A DNA stretch of 34,951 bases from Oscillospiraceae bacterium (GCA_031271665.1 JAISVI010000093.1:1-34951), one strand, 5' to 3'. Shown: positions 1 to 9,235, numbered from the stretch's first letter. The notes: generated from the letters alone by a model not told the origin. Numbers and translations are program-made.

Positions 1-98
1 TAACGCAACTAGTAGACATAACACCACAAAAGCAAAAGCGGTTATTACCGCCTTCCCTTTAGATGTAAGCCTATAGCGCATTATTGAACCTCCGAAAT

Positions 99-137
99 CA
101 ATTGACAATTGACAATTGACAATTGATAATTGACAAT
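99..137. repeat. Heptanucleotide tandem repeat (CAATTGA)n, copy 1
   Basis: caattgacaattgacaattgacaattgataattgacaat; period 7, about 5.5 units, one unit T-substituted. Confidence 0.9.
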
Positions 138-258
138 CAGGGGGAATGCCAGGGGGATCGCGTTTGTAAGGGCGGCGCAACGCCGCCCGCCCCGTATGGG
201 TGAACCGCCCGCGACGCGCGGGGGTGGCGGCGTTCTGCGCGGGGTGGGCGGGACGCTG

Positions 259-306
259 AGGACAGCGTCCCCTACAGGACAGCGTCCCCTGCAGGACAGC
301 GACCCG
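259..306. repeat. Three tandem copies of a ~17 bp unit (aggacagcgtcccctrc)
   Basis: aggacagcgtcccctac / aggacagcgtcccctgc / aggacagcgacccg; preceded by ggacgct, which pairs with agcgtcc. Confidence 0.85.
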
Positions 307-310
307 TTTT

Positions 311-991
311 CTACTTCGTAATGAAATCCAAAACCTCTTTAAGTCTTTGGGCTTCGCTTTCTATGGCAAGGAACTGGCGTTTGTGAAGGTTCTTGCGCTC
401 GTTAATACGCTCTTTAATCTGCTCTATCCTGCGGGTAAGCGATTCTATCTCGTTCTGGCTTTCCGCGACAAGTTCATCGGTTCTGCTTGCAAAGCTTGCC
501 GAATAGTCGTTAAGTTTGGTCACGCGGTCTATGCCGTCGTTAAGAAGCCTGTCGAAGTTAAACCCCGAGGCGGACACAATTTTAAGCACTATGGCGCGGC
601 GCATCTCGGCGGGCAGGGAATCCGGAAGAGTGGCGATATACTCCTCGATTAAGTATATGGTGTCCACGCCGTTAAGCGGCATTCCGAATTTTTTGTATAT
701 CTGCCCCACGTCAAAAAGCGTGTCAAGCCCCTCGCTTGGGTCGGCGGTTTCGCCAACGCCCCAATATCCGCCGCCAATCGCCGCGGAATCTGTTTTCGGC
801 ATGGCTTCCTGTTGGGCGGGGACAGAGGCGTCCTCGAAGAAACGGCGCATAGCCTCTTCTTCGGATGTCTGCCTGGCGCTGTCGTCCGGCTCGATGTCCG
901 AGGTGTACTCCACCTCCGGTTCCACCGGCTCGGCAAGGCCGCGTTTCGCAAGCATTTCATAAATCCGGTTGCTGTCTTTCTTTGGCGACAT
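311..991 (-). CDS. Conserved hypothetical protein with C-terminal coiled coil
   Basis: ORF from the track with start moved to ATG 991 (MSPKKDSNRIYEML...), preceded by GGGAGGTG; C-terminus is a heptad-like E/K/R-rich helix. Confidence 0.75.
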   Translation of the reverse strand: MSPKKDSNRIYEMLAKRGLAEPVEPEVEYTSDIEPDDSARQTSEEEAMRRFFEDASVPAQQEAMPKTDSAAIGGGYWGVGETADPSEGLDTLFDVGQIYKKFGMPLNGVDTIYLIEEYIATLPDSLPAEMRRAIVLKIVSASGFNFDRLLNDGIDRVTKLNDYSASFASRTDELVAESQNEIESLTRRIEQIKERINERKNLHKRQFLAIESEAQRLKEVLDFITK

Positions 992-1082
992 GGTGAAAAC
1001 ACCTCCCAGAGGATTACAGTACACTCTATATTACCGAAACGCCGCGCGTTTGTCAAATGTTTTCCGAAAATAAAGTTAAAAC

Positions 1083-1111
1083 TTGCGTTTTTTTTTCGCC
1101 GGTGATATAAT
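1083..1111 (+). promoter_or_regulatory. Putative sigmaA promoter (TTGCGT-N17-TATAAT)
   Basis: ttgcgt 1083-1088, tataat 1106-1111, 17 bp spacer, upstream of the kinase ORF. Confidence 0.55.
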
Positions 1112-1154
1112 TCGCGTGATTTTTAAGGGCAAAAAACCAAAAAGGGAGGGCGTT

Positions 1155-1772
1155 ATGGACGCTCTTTTCTGTCTTACCGGCAAAAGCGGCACGGGCAAGG
1201 ATACGTTGGCGCTGCGCCTTCTTGCCGACCCAACGCTTGGGTTAAGCCGCCTTGTCATACACACCACACGCCCGCGCCGCCCGGAGGAAACCGACGGCGA
1301 GAGCTATTATTTCGTGACGCCCGAAAAACTTGAATCGCTTATCAGCAAGCGCGGGCTTGTCGAGCGGCGCGACTATGACACAAAACATGGGGTATGGAGT
1401 TATTGCACCCTGCGCGAAGATGAAAGCGCCGAAGGCGACGTACGCCGCGCCCTTGCGGTGACGCCGCTCCCCGCGCTTAACGCCTACAGGAACTACTACG
1501 GCGAAGACCGAGTAATGCCGCTTTATATCGAAGTGCCGGACTTCGAGCGTCTAAACCGCGCGGCGGCGCGGGAATCCATTTCCCCCAATCCCTGCTATGC
1601 CGAGGTATGCCGCCGCTATCTCGCCGACGAGGCGGATTTTTCCCCGGAGAATCTTTTAAAGCATAACGTCGGGCGTTCGTTTATAAATCTTGATATTGAG
1701 GAATGTCTTAATAAGCTTAGTGCCGCGATCCGCGCCTTTCCGGCGAAAAGCGCGCCGTCAGCCGATAGATAA
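1155..1772 (+). CDS. Guanylate kinase-like P-loop protein
   Basis: ATG 1155 after AAAGGGAGGG; P-loop GKSGTGKDT and TTRPRRPEETDGESYYFV typical of guanylate kinase-like proteins. Confidence 0.75.
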   Translation: MDALFCLTGKSGTGKDTLALRLLADPTLGLSRLVIHTTRPRRPEETDGESYYFVTPEKLESLISKRGLVERRDYDTKHGVWSYCTLREDESAEGDVRRALAVTPLPALNAYRNYYGEDRVMPLYIEVPDFERLNRAAARESISPNPCYAEVCRRYLADEADFSPENLLKHNVGRSFINLDIEECLNKLSAAIRAFPAKSAPSADR

Positions 1773-2226
1773 GCGCAACTAGAAGCCCCGCCGGAACTGA
1801 CAGCGGCAAAAGCCAAACAAGATACGAAAAGACCGCCGGGGTCTGCATAAGCACGGACGCGGCAAGCGTCTGACCCAGGTTGTGCGCGGCCGCGCCCGCC
1901 ACGGACACGCCGTAGACGCTTACTGCCTTGCGGCCATTAAGCGCCGCCATCGCCGCAAGCGCGAAAAACGCCCCCGTAAGCGAGAACGCAAGGCTTCCCA
2001 GTCCCCCGAACAGCAGCGCCGCCAGCACGCATCTTGCCGCGGCGACAAGCGCGGCGTACCGCGTCCCAAGCCGGTAAAGCGCAATCAGCGTTACTATGTT
2101 GGCAAGCCCGAGTTTAAGCCCCGGCACGGGCGCGGCGGGTATCCAGTGTTCTATATAGCTAAGGGCGAACGCCGCCGCCACAAGGACGCCGCTCTCCGCG
2201 GCGGTTCTCGCCGCCGTTCTCTTCAC
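1717..2226 (-). CDS. Gx transporter family / heptaprenyl diphosphate synthase component I-like membrane protein
   Basis: AAESGVLVAAAFALSYIEHWIPAAPVPGLKLGLANIVTLIALY...; multi-TM; tail-to-tail overlap with the kinase ORF. Confidence 0.75.
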   Translation of the reverse strand: MKRTAARTAAESGVLVAAAFALSYIEHWIPAAPVPGLKLGLANIVTLIALYRLGTRYAALVAAARCVLAALLFGGLGSLAFSLTGAFFALAAMAALNGRKAVSVYGVSVAGAAAHNLGQTLAASVLMQTPAVFSYLVWLLPLSVPAGLLVALIYRLTARFSPERRGSRH

Positions 2227-2612
2227 AGCCCGGCTTCCCCGTCCGGGCGCGAACCGCGCAGAAGCGCGTCATACCCCGGATCCGCGCCCTCGATTGCAAG
2301 AAGGCAGCGGTTCGGCAGGCAGGCCGCCATATGTCCGCCCGCGTGAAGCCAGCCGCTTCGCACACAGGTTTGGTCGGGGCAGTCGGACGCCTCAAAGCGG
2401 GCGCGCCCGCCCTCCGCGCGGATACGCACCTGTCCGTCCGCGCCGAAGGAATACACCCCTCCCGCCCCGTCAAGCGGTATTCTGGCGGCAACTTCGCCGT
2501 CCACGGTCACGACGGCAACCGCGCCCGGTGAACTTGGGCGCAGGAAGAACGCCGCGGTCAGCCCCGCAAGCAGAATAACCGCGATGATTATAAAAACGTC
2601 GCCTTTTTTCAT
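2223..2612 (-). CDS. NusG domain II-containing membrane-anchored protein
   Basis: MKKGDVFIIIAVILLAGLTAAFFL TM anchor, then DCPDQTCVRSGWL...CLPNR signature; 4 bp overlap with the Gx transporter ORF. Confidence 0.75.
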   Translation of the reverse strand: MKKGDVFIIIAVILLAGLTAAFFLRPSSPGAVAVVTVDGEVAARIPLDGAGGVYSFGADGQVRIRAEGGRARFEASDCPDQTCVRSGWLHAGGHMAACLPNRCLLAIEGADPGYDALLRGSRPDGEAGL

Positions 2613-2812
2613 AGAACCGCCCCCATAATTAAACGGAGCTGTCAAGCGCATTTAGTCTTCGCGGGCGGTTAAACAAGCCGCTTTCGCTTTGTCCAACCAG
2701 TCCGCGCACGGCGCACGGCCTTGGGTTGGCCAACGTTGCGGCGTCTTATTTAACCTGCTCGGACTATGCGCTCTTCTGTCCGCATACCTTGTACATGAGG
2801 TGGATTATCCCC

Positions 2813-4180
2813 ATGAACAAGAAGCGCGGACTTTCCTTTGCCGAATCCGCCATGCTGCTTACGGCGGTGAATCTGTTTTCCCAACTGCTGGGGTTTGCCT
2901 ACCGCGTATGGTTAAGCAGGCTTGTAAGCCCCGTTGCGCTTGGGGTTTACCAGCTTGTCATGCCCGTGTACTCGGTGGTTATGAGCCTTTGCGTGTCCGG
3001 CCTTACCGTTGCGGTGTCCCGGCTTACCGCCACGCATTTGGCGAAAAACGACCACCGTTCGGCCCGCCAGGTCGTGCGCGTAAGCCTTATGGGCTATATC
3101 GCGCTTATAATGTGCGTGTCGCTTGCGGTGATACCGTTCAGCGACGCGATATCTGTGTACTTACTGGGCGACGCGCGCACGCGCATGGGGCTTTTGCTCC
3201 TTCTGCCGCTTATGCTGCTTACGGGTTGGGAAAACGTACACAAAAACTACTTCTACGGCTCTAAAAACGTGGTGCCGCCCGCCATTTCCGAAATAGTCGA
3301 GCAAATCTCGCGCACAGCTGCGATACTCGGACTTCTTATGTGGCTGCGCCCCCTTTACGAGGAAACGCAGGTCGCCCTTATCGTCACGGGCATGATAGTG
3401 TCCGAGGTGTTAAGCGCCGCCCTTCTTACCTTCTTCTACCGCCGCCGAATGGCGCGTATCGAAAGCGCGCTTCCGCCCAAAGCCCTTCCGGCGCGCGCCG
3501 GCGCGGCGCGAAGCGTTATCCAGATCGCCGTTCCCGTGGCGGCGTCGAATGTGGCAAGCAACCTTATCGGCTCGGTAAACTCGGTGATGATACCGGGAAG
3601 GCTTATCGTTTCGGGCCTTCCGCCGGAGCAGTCGCTTTCCGCCTATGGCGTGGCGTTCGGCATGACGATGCCGCTTCTTGCGCTGCCCATGGCGTTTATC
3701 GTGGCGGTAAGCCTTACCGCGCTGCCGCGCGTGTCCGAGGCGCGCGCGCTTGGCGACTCCGCCGCCGTGCGGCGCTCGGGTCTTTACGCCACGCTTGCCG
3801 CCACGGCGGTAATCGTGCCGTTCACGGCACTGCTTATCCCGTTCGGCAGACCCGTGGCGCAGGCGCTTTTCAATAACGCTCAGGCGGGGCAGTTCATGGA
3901 ACCCCTTGCCATAGCCACGGTGTTCGGCTGCTATGAATATGTCTTCGGAAGCATACTGAACGGCCTTGGCCTTCAGCGCCGGACGGCCGCCGTGCATATC
4001 TCCACGGGTCTTTTACAGCTTGGCCTTGCGTGGTATCTCGTGGCCATGCCGAACCTTCGCCTTATGGGCTATGTGATGGCCTACGGCGCAAGCAACGCCC
4101 TTGGCGCGGTACTGTGCCTTATGTTCCTTCTGGGCGAACTGTGGCCGGGGAGAAGCGCGCCGCACAGGCTTAAAACGTAA
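2813..4180 (+). CDS. SpoVB-like polysaccharide biosynthesis / MATE-like flippase
   Basis: MNKKRGLSFAESAMLLTAVNLFSQLLGFAYRVWLSRLVSPVALGVYQLVMPVYSV; multi-TM, resembles stage V sporulation protein B. Confidence 0.8.
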   Translation: MNKKRGLSFAESAMLLTAVNLFSQLLGFAYRVWLSRLVSPVALGVYQLVMPVYSVVMSLCVSGLTVAVSRLTATHLAKNDHRSARQVVRVSLMGYIALIMCVSLAVIPFSDAISVYLLGDARTRMGLLLLLPLMLLTGWENVHKNYFYGSKNVVPPAISEIVEQISRTAAILGLLMWLRPLYEETQVALIVTGMIVSEVLSAALLTFFYRRRMARIESALPPKALPARAGAARSVIQIAVPVAASNVASNLIGSVNSVMIPGRLIVSGLPPEQSLSAYGVAFGMTMPLLALPMAFIVAVSLTALPRVSEARALGDSAAVRRSGLYATLAATAVIVPFTALLIPFGRPVAQALFNNAQAGQFMEPLAIATVFGCYEYVFGSILNGLGLQRRTAAVHISTGLLQLGLAWYLVAMPNLRLMGYVMAYGASNALGAVLCLMFLLGELWPGRSAPHRLKT

Positions 4181-4230
4181 CGTCAAAAGAACTCCTCGGC
4201 GGCGTAAAGCAGCCCCTGCGCGCTGTCAAA

Positions 4231-4256
4231 AAGGCCGGGGCTTTCACCCCGGCCTT
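4231..4256. terminator. Bidirectional intrinsic terminator between spoVB-like and tsf
   Basis: aaggccgggg-ctttca-ccccggcctt, 10 bp perfect stem between convergent genes. Confidence 0.8.
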
Positions 4257-4261
4257 CAATC

Positions 4262-5194
4262 TTACTGCTGGTTCATCCGGGCGACTTCGGCGGCGAAGTC
4301 GTCCTCTCTTTTGGCAAGTCCCTCGCCCGTTTCGTAACGCTCGAAGGCGGTCACGGCGATCGAGCCGCCAAGCTCTTTGGCCTTCTGCGCCACGTACTGC
4401 GCGACGGAAAGGGTGCTTTCCTTGACAAAGGGCTGTTCAAGCAGGCATACCTCGGAAAGGTATTTCTTCACGCGGCCCTCGACGATTTTTTCAAGCACCT
4501 GCGGGGGCTTGTTCTTGTTCTTCTCGTCCTGCTGAAGCTGGGCCGTATAGATTTCCTTTTCCTTGGCCAAAACCTCGGGGTCGGCGCAGTCGGGGTTCAT
4601 CCACATCGGGCGCATCGCGGCGATCTGCATGGCCACGTCGCGGCCAAGCGCGGCGGCCTCGGCGCTGTCCTTAAGGTTATCCGACACGTCCAGATGCACA
4701 AGGACGGCGATTTTTCCGCCCATATGGACGTACGCGGCGTTGACGGGCGCGTCATAGCGCGTAAAGCGGCGGATTTTGATGTTCTCGCCGATTTTGTACA
4801 CGCTGTCCTGAAGCGCGGCCTCGACCGTGCCGTCCGCGCCGGCATAGTTCGCCGCCATCAGCTCTTCCATGGTTTTGGGGTCTGCCGCGCCTACGGTAAG
4901 GGTCATATTTTTAAGAAGTTCCTGAAACTTGTCGCTTTTCGCGGCGAAGTCTGTTTCGGAGTTGATTTCGACCATCGCGGCGCTGCCCGTCTTGGGGTCA
5001 ACGGCGGCGTAGCACGCGCCCTCGGCGGCGATGCGCCCGCTTTTCTTCGCGACGGCGGCAAGTCCCTTTTCGCGCAGGAACTCAATGGCCTTCTCCTGAT
5101 GCCCGTCCGTTTCCGTAAGGGCTTTCTTGCAATCCATCATGCCCGCGCCGGTAATCTCGCGCAGAGCCTGTACGTCTTTGGCCGTAAAACTCAT
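4262..5194 (-). CDS. tsf: Translation elongation factor Ts
   Basis: MSFTAKDVQALREITGAGMMDCKKALTETDGHQEKAIEFLREKG; canonical EF-Ts. Confidence 0.98.
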   Translation of the reverse strand: MSFTAKDVQALREITGAGMMDCKKALTETDGHQEKAIEFLREKGLAAVAKKSGRIAAEGACYAAVDPKTGSAAMVEINSETDFAAKSDKFQELLKNMTLTVGAADPKTMEELMAANYAGADGTVEAALQDSVYKIGENIKIRRFTRYDAPVNAAYVHMGGKIAVLVHLDVSDNLKDSAEAAALGRDVAMQIAAMRPMWMNPDCADPEVLAKEKEIYTAQLQQDEKNKNKPPQVLEKIVEGRVKKYLSEVCLLEQPFVKESTLSVAQYVAQKAKELGGSIAVTAFERYETGEGLAKREDDFAAEVARMNQQ

Positions 5195-5216
5195 TTTATA
5201 TCGTCCTTTCTGAAAT

Positions 5217-5257
5217 CAATTGACAATTGATAATTGACAATTGACAATTAGCAATTG
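5217..5257. repeat. Heptanucleotide tandem repeat, copy 2 (rpsB-tsf intergenic)
   Basis: caattgacaattgataattgacaattgacaattagcaattg; shares flank gaaatcaattgacaattga with copy 1. Confidence 0.85.
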
Positions 5258-5292
5258 GGTATCTCTGAAAACCCCCGTAAATAAAAGCTGAA

Positions 5293-6030
5293 TTAAAGCT
5301 CTGCTTCGGGGGTTGCCTCTTCCTCGGCGATTTTTTCTTCGATGGCGCTGCCTTGGCGTCCTTCCTGCACGGCGTTGGCCATGGTGGCGGCGATAAGCTT
5401 GATGGCGCGGATGGCGTCGTCGTTTCCGGGGATCGGATAGTCGATCTCGTCCGGGTCGCAGTTTGTGTCCACAATCGCCACGATGGGAATGCCAAGCTTT
5501 CTTGCCTCGGCAATGGCGTTGCGCTCTTTGCGCGGGTCAACGATAAAAAGCGCGCCGGGCAGCTTGCGCATCTCGCGCACCCCGCCAAGGTATTTTTCAA
5601 GCTTCTGTATCTCACCGCGAAGCTTGATGACTTCCTTTTTGGGAAGCATGTCGAAGGTGCCGTCCTCCTCCATCTTCTGAAGCTGCTGAAGCCTTGTCAC
5701 GCGGCCGCGCATGGTTTTGAAGTTTGTAAGCATTCCGCCAAGCCAACGGGCGTTCACGAAGAACATGCCGACGCGCTGCGCCTCTTCGCGGATGGCGTCC
5801 TGCGCCTGTTTCTTCGTGCCGACGAACAAAAGCGTCTCGCCGCCCTGCGAGCAGTCCTTGATGAACGTGTAGGCTTCCTCAAGCTTGCGCACGGTCTTTT
5901 GAAGGTCGATGATATAGATGCCGTTGCGCTCGGTGAAGATATACTGCTGCATCTTGGGATTCCACCTGCGTGTTTGGTGGCCGAAGTGGACGCCGGCCTC
6001 GAGCAGTTGTTTCATTGAAACAACACCCAT
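5293..6030 (-). CDS. rpsB: 30S ribosomal protein S2
   Basis: [46 protein letters not shown]; canonical S2. Confidence 0.98.
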   Translation of the reverse strand: MGVVSMKQLLEAGVHFGHQTRRWNPKMQQYIFTERNGIYIIDLQKTVRKLEEAYTFIKDCSQGGETLLFVGTKKQAQDAIREEAQRVGMFFVNARWLGGMLTNFKTMRGRVTRLQQLQKMEEDGTFDMLPKKEVIKLRGEIQKLEKYLGGVREMRKLPGALFIVDPRKERNAIAEARKLGIPIVAIVDTNCDPDEIDYPIPGNDDAIRAIKLIAATMANAVQEGRQGSAIEEKIAEEEATPEAEL

Positions 6031-6179
6031 GATTTTCCTCTCCTTTTCCTTGGGGCTTTAAGCCCCCTTAAATTGATTCATCCGCCGCGAAGCTCCCCCG
6101 GCTCGCGCCACCGTTTCCGGCATCGGCGCGCCCCGTCCCTTCGCGTGTGAATTCGCGCCCCTTAAATAAGCGCCAAGAG

Positions 6180-6208
6180 ATTATAACACGGCTGTTCGGC
6201 TATGGCAA
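6180..6208 (-). promoter_or_regulatory. Putative sigmaA promoter of rpsB-tsf (TTGCCA-N17-TATAAT)
   Basis: Minus strand: TTGCCA (6208-6203), 17 bp, TATAAT (6185-6180). Confidence 0.65.
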
Positions 6209-6352
6209 GCGTTCCGCCGAAATTTTGTGTGAGGGGCGGCAGACGCGGCTGCACGGCGTCCCCTTTGACAAGTTTCGCCTTATACCGTACAATAAAGACC
6301 GCGAAGGCTGCTGTGGCAGCGGGCGTCATAACGGAATCAAAGGCGGTTTTAT

Positions 6353-6937
6353 ATGAAAACCCTTATTCTTAACGGTTCGCCGCGACGGTCGGGGGATACG
6401 GCGGCGCTTTTGGCGCGGCTTAGGCGGGGGCTTCGCGGGGAGGTTACGGAGATTTCCGCGTATTACGGCGGTATCGCGCCGTGCGTGGACTGCCGCGAAT
6501 GCTGGAAGCGAAGGGGCTGTGTCACAGACGACGCCATGCGCGGGGTTTACGCCGACGATTACAGCGCCGTCGTTATTGCCTCGCCCGTCTATATGTCCGG
6601 CCTTACGGGGCCGCTTATAAATCTGGGAAGCCGCTTTCAGGCATACTATGCCGCAAGGCGCTTTTTGCGCGACCCCTTTGTGCCGCGGGAGAAGACCGGC
6701 GTGCTTATCCTCGCCGCCGGGGGCGACGGGAGTCCGGGGGCGGCGATAGACACGGCGAAGTGTATGTTCAGGTATATGAACGCATCACTTGACAGCGCGA
6801 ACACCGTGCTTTCCCTGCGCACCGACACCCTGCCCGCCGAACGCGACGAAAACGCCCTTGCCGCGATTGACGCCGTCGCGGCGCGCCTCAGCGCAAACGC
6901 GCTCACGCGAGATAAGCCGCTATTTCCTCCTGCGTAA
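6353..6937 (+). CDS. NAD(P)H-dependent FMN reductase / flavodoxin-like protein
   Basis: MKTLILNGSPRRSGDTAALLARL; CVDCRECWKRRGC; VVIASPVYMSGLTGPL. Confidence 0.85.
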   Translation: MKTLILNGSPRRSGDTAALLARLRRGLRGEVTEISAYYGGIAPCVDCRECWKRRGCVTDDAMRGVYADDYSAVVIASPVYMSGLTGPLINLGSRFQAYYAARRFLRDPFVPREKTGVLILAAGGDGSPGAAIDTAKCMFRYMNASLDSANTVLSLRTDTLPAERDENALAAIDAVAARLSANALTRDKPLFPPA

Positions 6938-7802
6938 GCGTGGGGTGCAGGGCGCGGTTCGCGGCGAACGCGCTTACGCGGGCGATTTCCGCGATGTTTT
7001 TGTCTATGTCCTTCGGCGTTACGATAAGGTTGCCCGTAAAGCCTTTAAGCAACTCTTCGTCCGGCGCGGGCAGCCCCGCCTCGTCGGACAGGTCCGCAAG
7101 CAGGGTCGCGGCCTCTACCACAGTGGGTACGCCAAGGGCGATAACGGGTACGCCAAGGCTTTCGCGGTTAAGCGCGGCGCGCGAGTTGCCCACGCCGGAG
7201 CCGGGCGTGATGCCCGTATCCGCAAGCTGAATCGTTGTGCAAAGGCGCGACAGGCTGCGCGAGGCAAGCGCGTCGATAAGGATGACCATCGCGGGCTTTG
7301 TGCGGTCTACGACGCCGCGTATTATCTCCGCGCTCTCCATGCCCGTCGTGCCAAGAACGCCGGTTGACAGCGCCGAAACCGGGCGCAGATTCCCGAACAT
7401 GTCGGGCAGGTGGTCAATCAAATGGCGCGTGACAAGGATCTGCCCGATTGCCGCCGGGCCAATGGCGTCCGGCGTTATTGCGCGGTTGCCAAGACCCGCG
7501 ACCAATACATGCCCACCCTCCGCCGGGGCGAGCAGCGGCATAAGCTCCGCCGCCGCCGCCTCCACCGCGTCCGAGAAGCCCCCCTGCTCGCCAAGGCTTC
7601 CAAGCTCGACCGTGATATAGTTCCCGACGGGCTTGTGAAGCGCCTTTGCGCCCTGCTCGTCCGTGATTTGTATGTGCGTGACTCGGCAGCTTTCGCGCAT
7701 GTACTCGCGCGCGATTACGCCGCTTAGAACCGTCTTCTCGGCGGCGCTCTCATTCCAAAGCTCCCGCGCCTCTGTGGCAAGGTCTGTGCGTTTCTGATAC
7801 AT
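6903..7802 (-). CDS. gpr: GPR spore endopeptidase (germination protease)
   Basis: MYQKRTDLATEARELW...VAGLGNRAITPDAIGPAAI...ALASRSLSRLCTTIQLADTGITPGSGVGN; canonical Gpr. Confidence 0.95.
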   Translation of the reverse strand: MYQKRTDLATEARELWNESAAEKTVLSGVIAREYMRESCRVTHIQITDEQGAKALHKPVGNYITVELGSLGEQGGFSDAVEAAAAELMPLLAPAEGGHVLVAGLGNRAITPDAIGPAAIGQILVTRHLIDHLPDMFGNLRPVSALSTGVLGTTGMESAEIIRGVVDRTKPAMVILIDALASRSLSRLCTTIQLADTGITPGSGVGNSRAALNRESLGVPVIALGVPTVVEAATLLADLSDEAGLPAPDEELLKGFTGNLIVTPKDIDKNIAEIARVSAFAANRALHPTLTQEEIAAYLA

Positions 7803-7837
7803 AAAAAAGCCGCGTCCTTTATAAACAGGATGCGGCT
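7803..7837 (-). promoter_or_regulatory. Terminator-like hairpin immediately 5' of gpr start codon
   Basis: Minus strand: agccgcatcct-gtttataa-aggacgcggct, then TTTTT directly before ATG at 7802. 11 bp stem with one G-T pair; the 3' arm holds AGGA. Confidence 0.75.
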
Positions 7838-8015
7838 AGTCTTTGCTTTTAGAGTGTGATTCATACAAACGCGCCTGTCTTGCCGTTTTGATATTTTTCT
7901 CGTATTTTAGCGGTTTTTGCCAATTTTATTGTTGACATAACGCGGAAACTGTGATAACCTTTACATATTGCGTACAATAAGAAACCTCGACATGCGCGGG
8001 AAGGGAGAGGACTTG

Positions 8016-9011
8016 ATGAAGTTAAGGGGAAAGCGCTCCGCCCCGTCAAGAGTTTTCGCGCTTCTTACCAAACGGAACATTATCATCGCGTCCTGCTCTC
8101 TTGCGGGGGCGGGGCTTATTGCCTTTATTATATGGCTTATCACCTATGTTTCACTGCCCCCGGTTCAGCCGCAGCCGACATATAACTTCCCCGACCCGCC
8201 GCCGCTGTCCTCAAATACGCCTTCCCCGACGACGTCTGCCGATCCTACGCAAATCCCGCCGACATTAACGCCCGAACCGGAGAAGATATACCAGATACTA
8301 TTCGCGGTAAGGGATAAGCAGCGGCTTACGGACTCGCTTATTGTGGCGAACGTGAACTGCACGGACAAAACCGTGGACATTGTCAACATACCGCGTGATA
8401 CGCGTGTGGAGTCGGCAAACCGCGACAACAAGAAAATCAACGTCGCCTACGCCGCAAACGGCATCGACGGGATGAAGAAGGAATTATCCGAGCTTATCGG
8501 TTTCGAGCCGCACTATTATGTGGTAATGAATTCGCAGTGCATTGCCGACCTGGTTGACCTTATCGGCGGAATTGACTTTGAAATTCCCGTCAACATGAAC
8601 TATGACGACCCCACGCAGGATCTCTCGATACATTTCAGAAAGGGAATGACGCACCTTACGGGCGAGGACGCGGTTCTTATGCTGCGCTACAGGGATTCTT
8701 ACGGCGATTTAGGCAGAATAAACACGCAGCAGAACTTTATCAAGGCATACGCCAAGCAGGCCCTTACGATAGAGAACATTACCGATCTGCCGCAGTTTGT
8801 AAATATAATAAACGATAAAAACAACCTTGACACGAATTTAACCCTTGGGAATCTTGCGGCGTTCGCCTTGGAGCTTCGCTCTATAGATACGCAAAGCGAC
8901 ATAACCGCCCATACAATCCCGACAACCGACGCGATGATTGGCGGCAGATCCTATCAGATTGCCGATACGGAAAAAACAAGGGAAATTATACGCGATGTGT
9001 TCGGCGGATAG
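8016..9011 (+). CDS. LytR-CpsA-Psr (LCP) family protein
   Basis: ATG 8016 after GGGAGAGG; TM helix then TDSLIVANVNCTDKTVDIVNIPRDTRV...KINVAYAANGIDG...DLIGGIDFEIP; canonical LCP. Confidence 0.92.
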   Translation: MKLRGKRSAPSRVFALLTKRNIIIASCSLAGAGLIAFIIWLITYVSLPPVQPQPTYNFPDPPPLSSNTPSPTTSADPTQIPPTLTPEPEKIYQILFAVRDKQRLTDSLIVANVNCTDKTVDIVNIPRDTRVESANRDNKKINVAYAANGIDGMKKELSELIGFEPHYYVVMNSQCIADLVDLIGGIDFEIPVNMNYDDPTQDLSIHFRKGMTHLTGEDAVLMLRYRDSYGDLGRINTQQNFIKAYAKQALTIENITDLPQFVNIINDKNNLDTNLTLGNLAAFALELRSIDTQSDITAHTIPTTDAMIGGRSYQIADTEKTREIIRDVFGG

Positions 9012-9039
9012 CCCGCCCCTTTAGCAAGTCTGCGCTCTG

Positions 9040-9065
9040 ACCCGCCCTTCAGGGGGCGGGTTTTT
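9040..9065 (+). terminator. Intrinsic terminator of the LCP gene
   Basis: acccgccc-ttcagg-gggcgggt followed by a T-tract. Confidence 0.85.
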
Positions 9066-9091
9066 CGCGGCAATTCTTGGCAATTAGTCAC

Positions 9092-9200
9092 CTCTAAAAA
9101 CCCCCGCTCCGGCTTGCGATGCCGCGGCACAGCCGCCTGTTCGCAAGCGCTGCGCTCGTTTTTGTTCGGCGAAGCCGAACAAAAACACGGGTTTTTAGAG
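9092..9200 (-). repeat. Branched structured repeat element, copy A
   Basis: Minus strand: ctctaaaaaccc...ttttgttcggcttcgccgaacaaaa...gcttgcgaacaggcggctgtgccgcggcatcgcaagc...gggtttttagag. Confidence 0.9.
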
Positions 9201-9204
9201 CGTC

Positions 9205-9235
9205 TGAATAATAATTTGTCCAACGCGGCATACAC
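9205..9235 (+). promoter_or_regulatory. Putative sigmaG/sigmaF-type promoter of sleB (TGAATA-N18-CATACAC)
   Basis: TGAATA 9205-9210, CATACAC 9229-9235; resembles forespore consensus TGAATR-N17/18-CATACTA. Confidence 0.55.

Noticed and set aside
99-137. Possible CRISPR array
   Set aside because: Units are 7 bp with no spacers and there are no cas genes.
6903-6937. 35 bp 3' overlap of the FMN reductase and gpr genes
   Set aside because: Convergent overlaps of this size are ordinary; no further signal.
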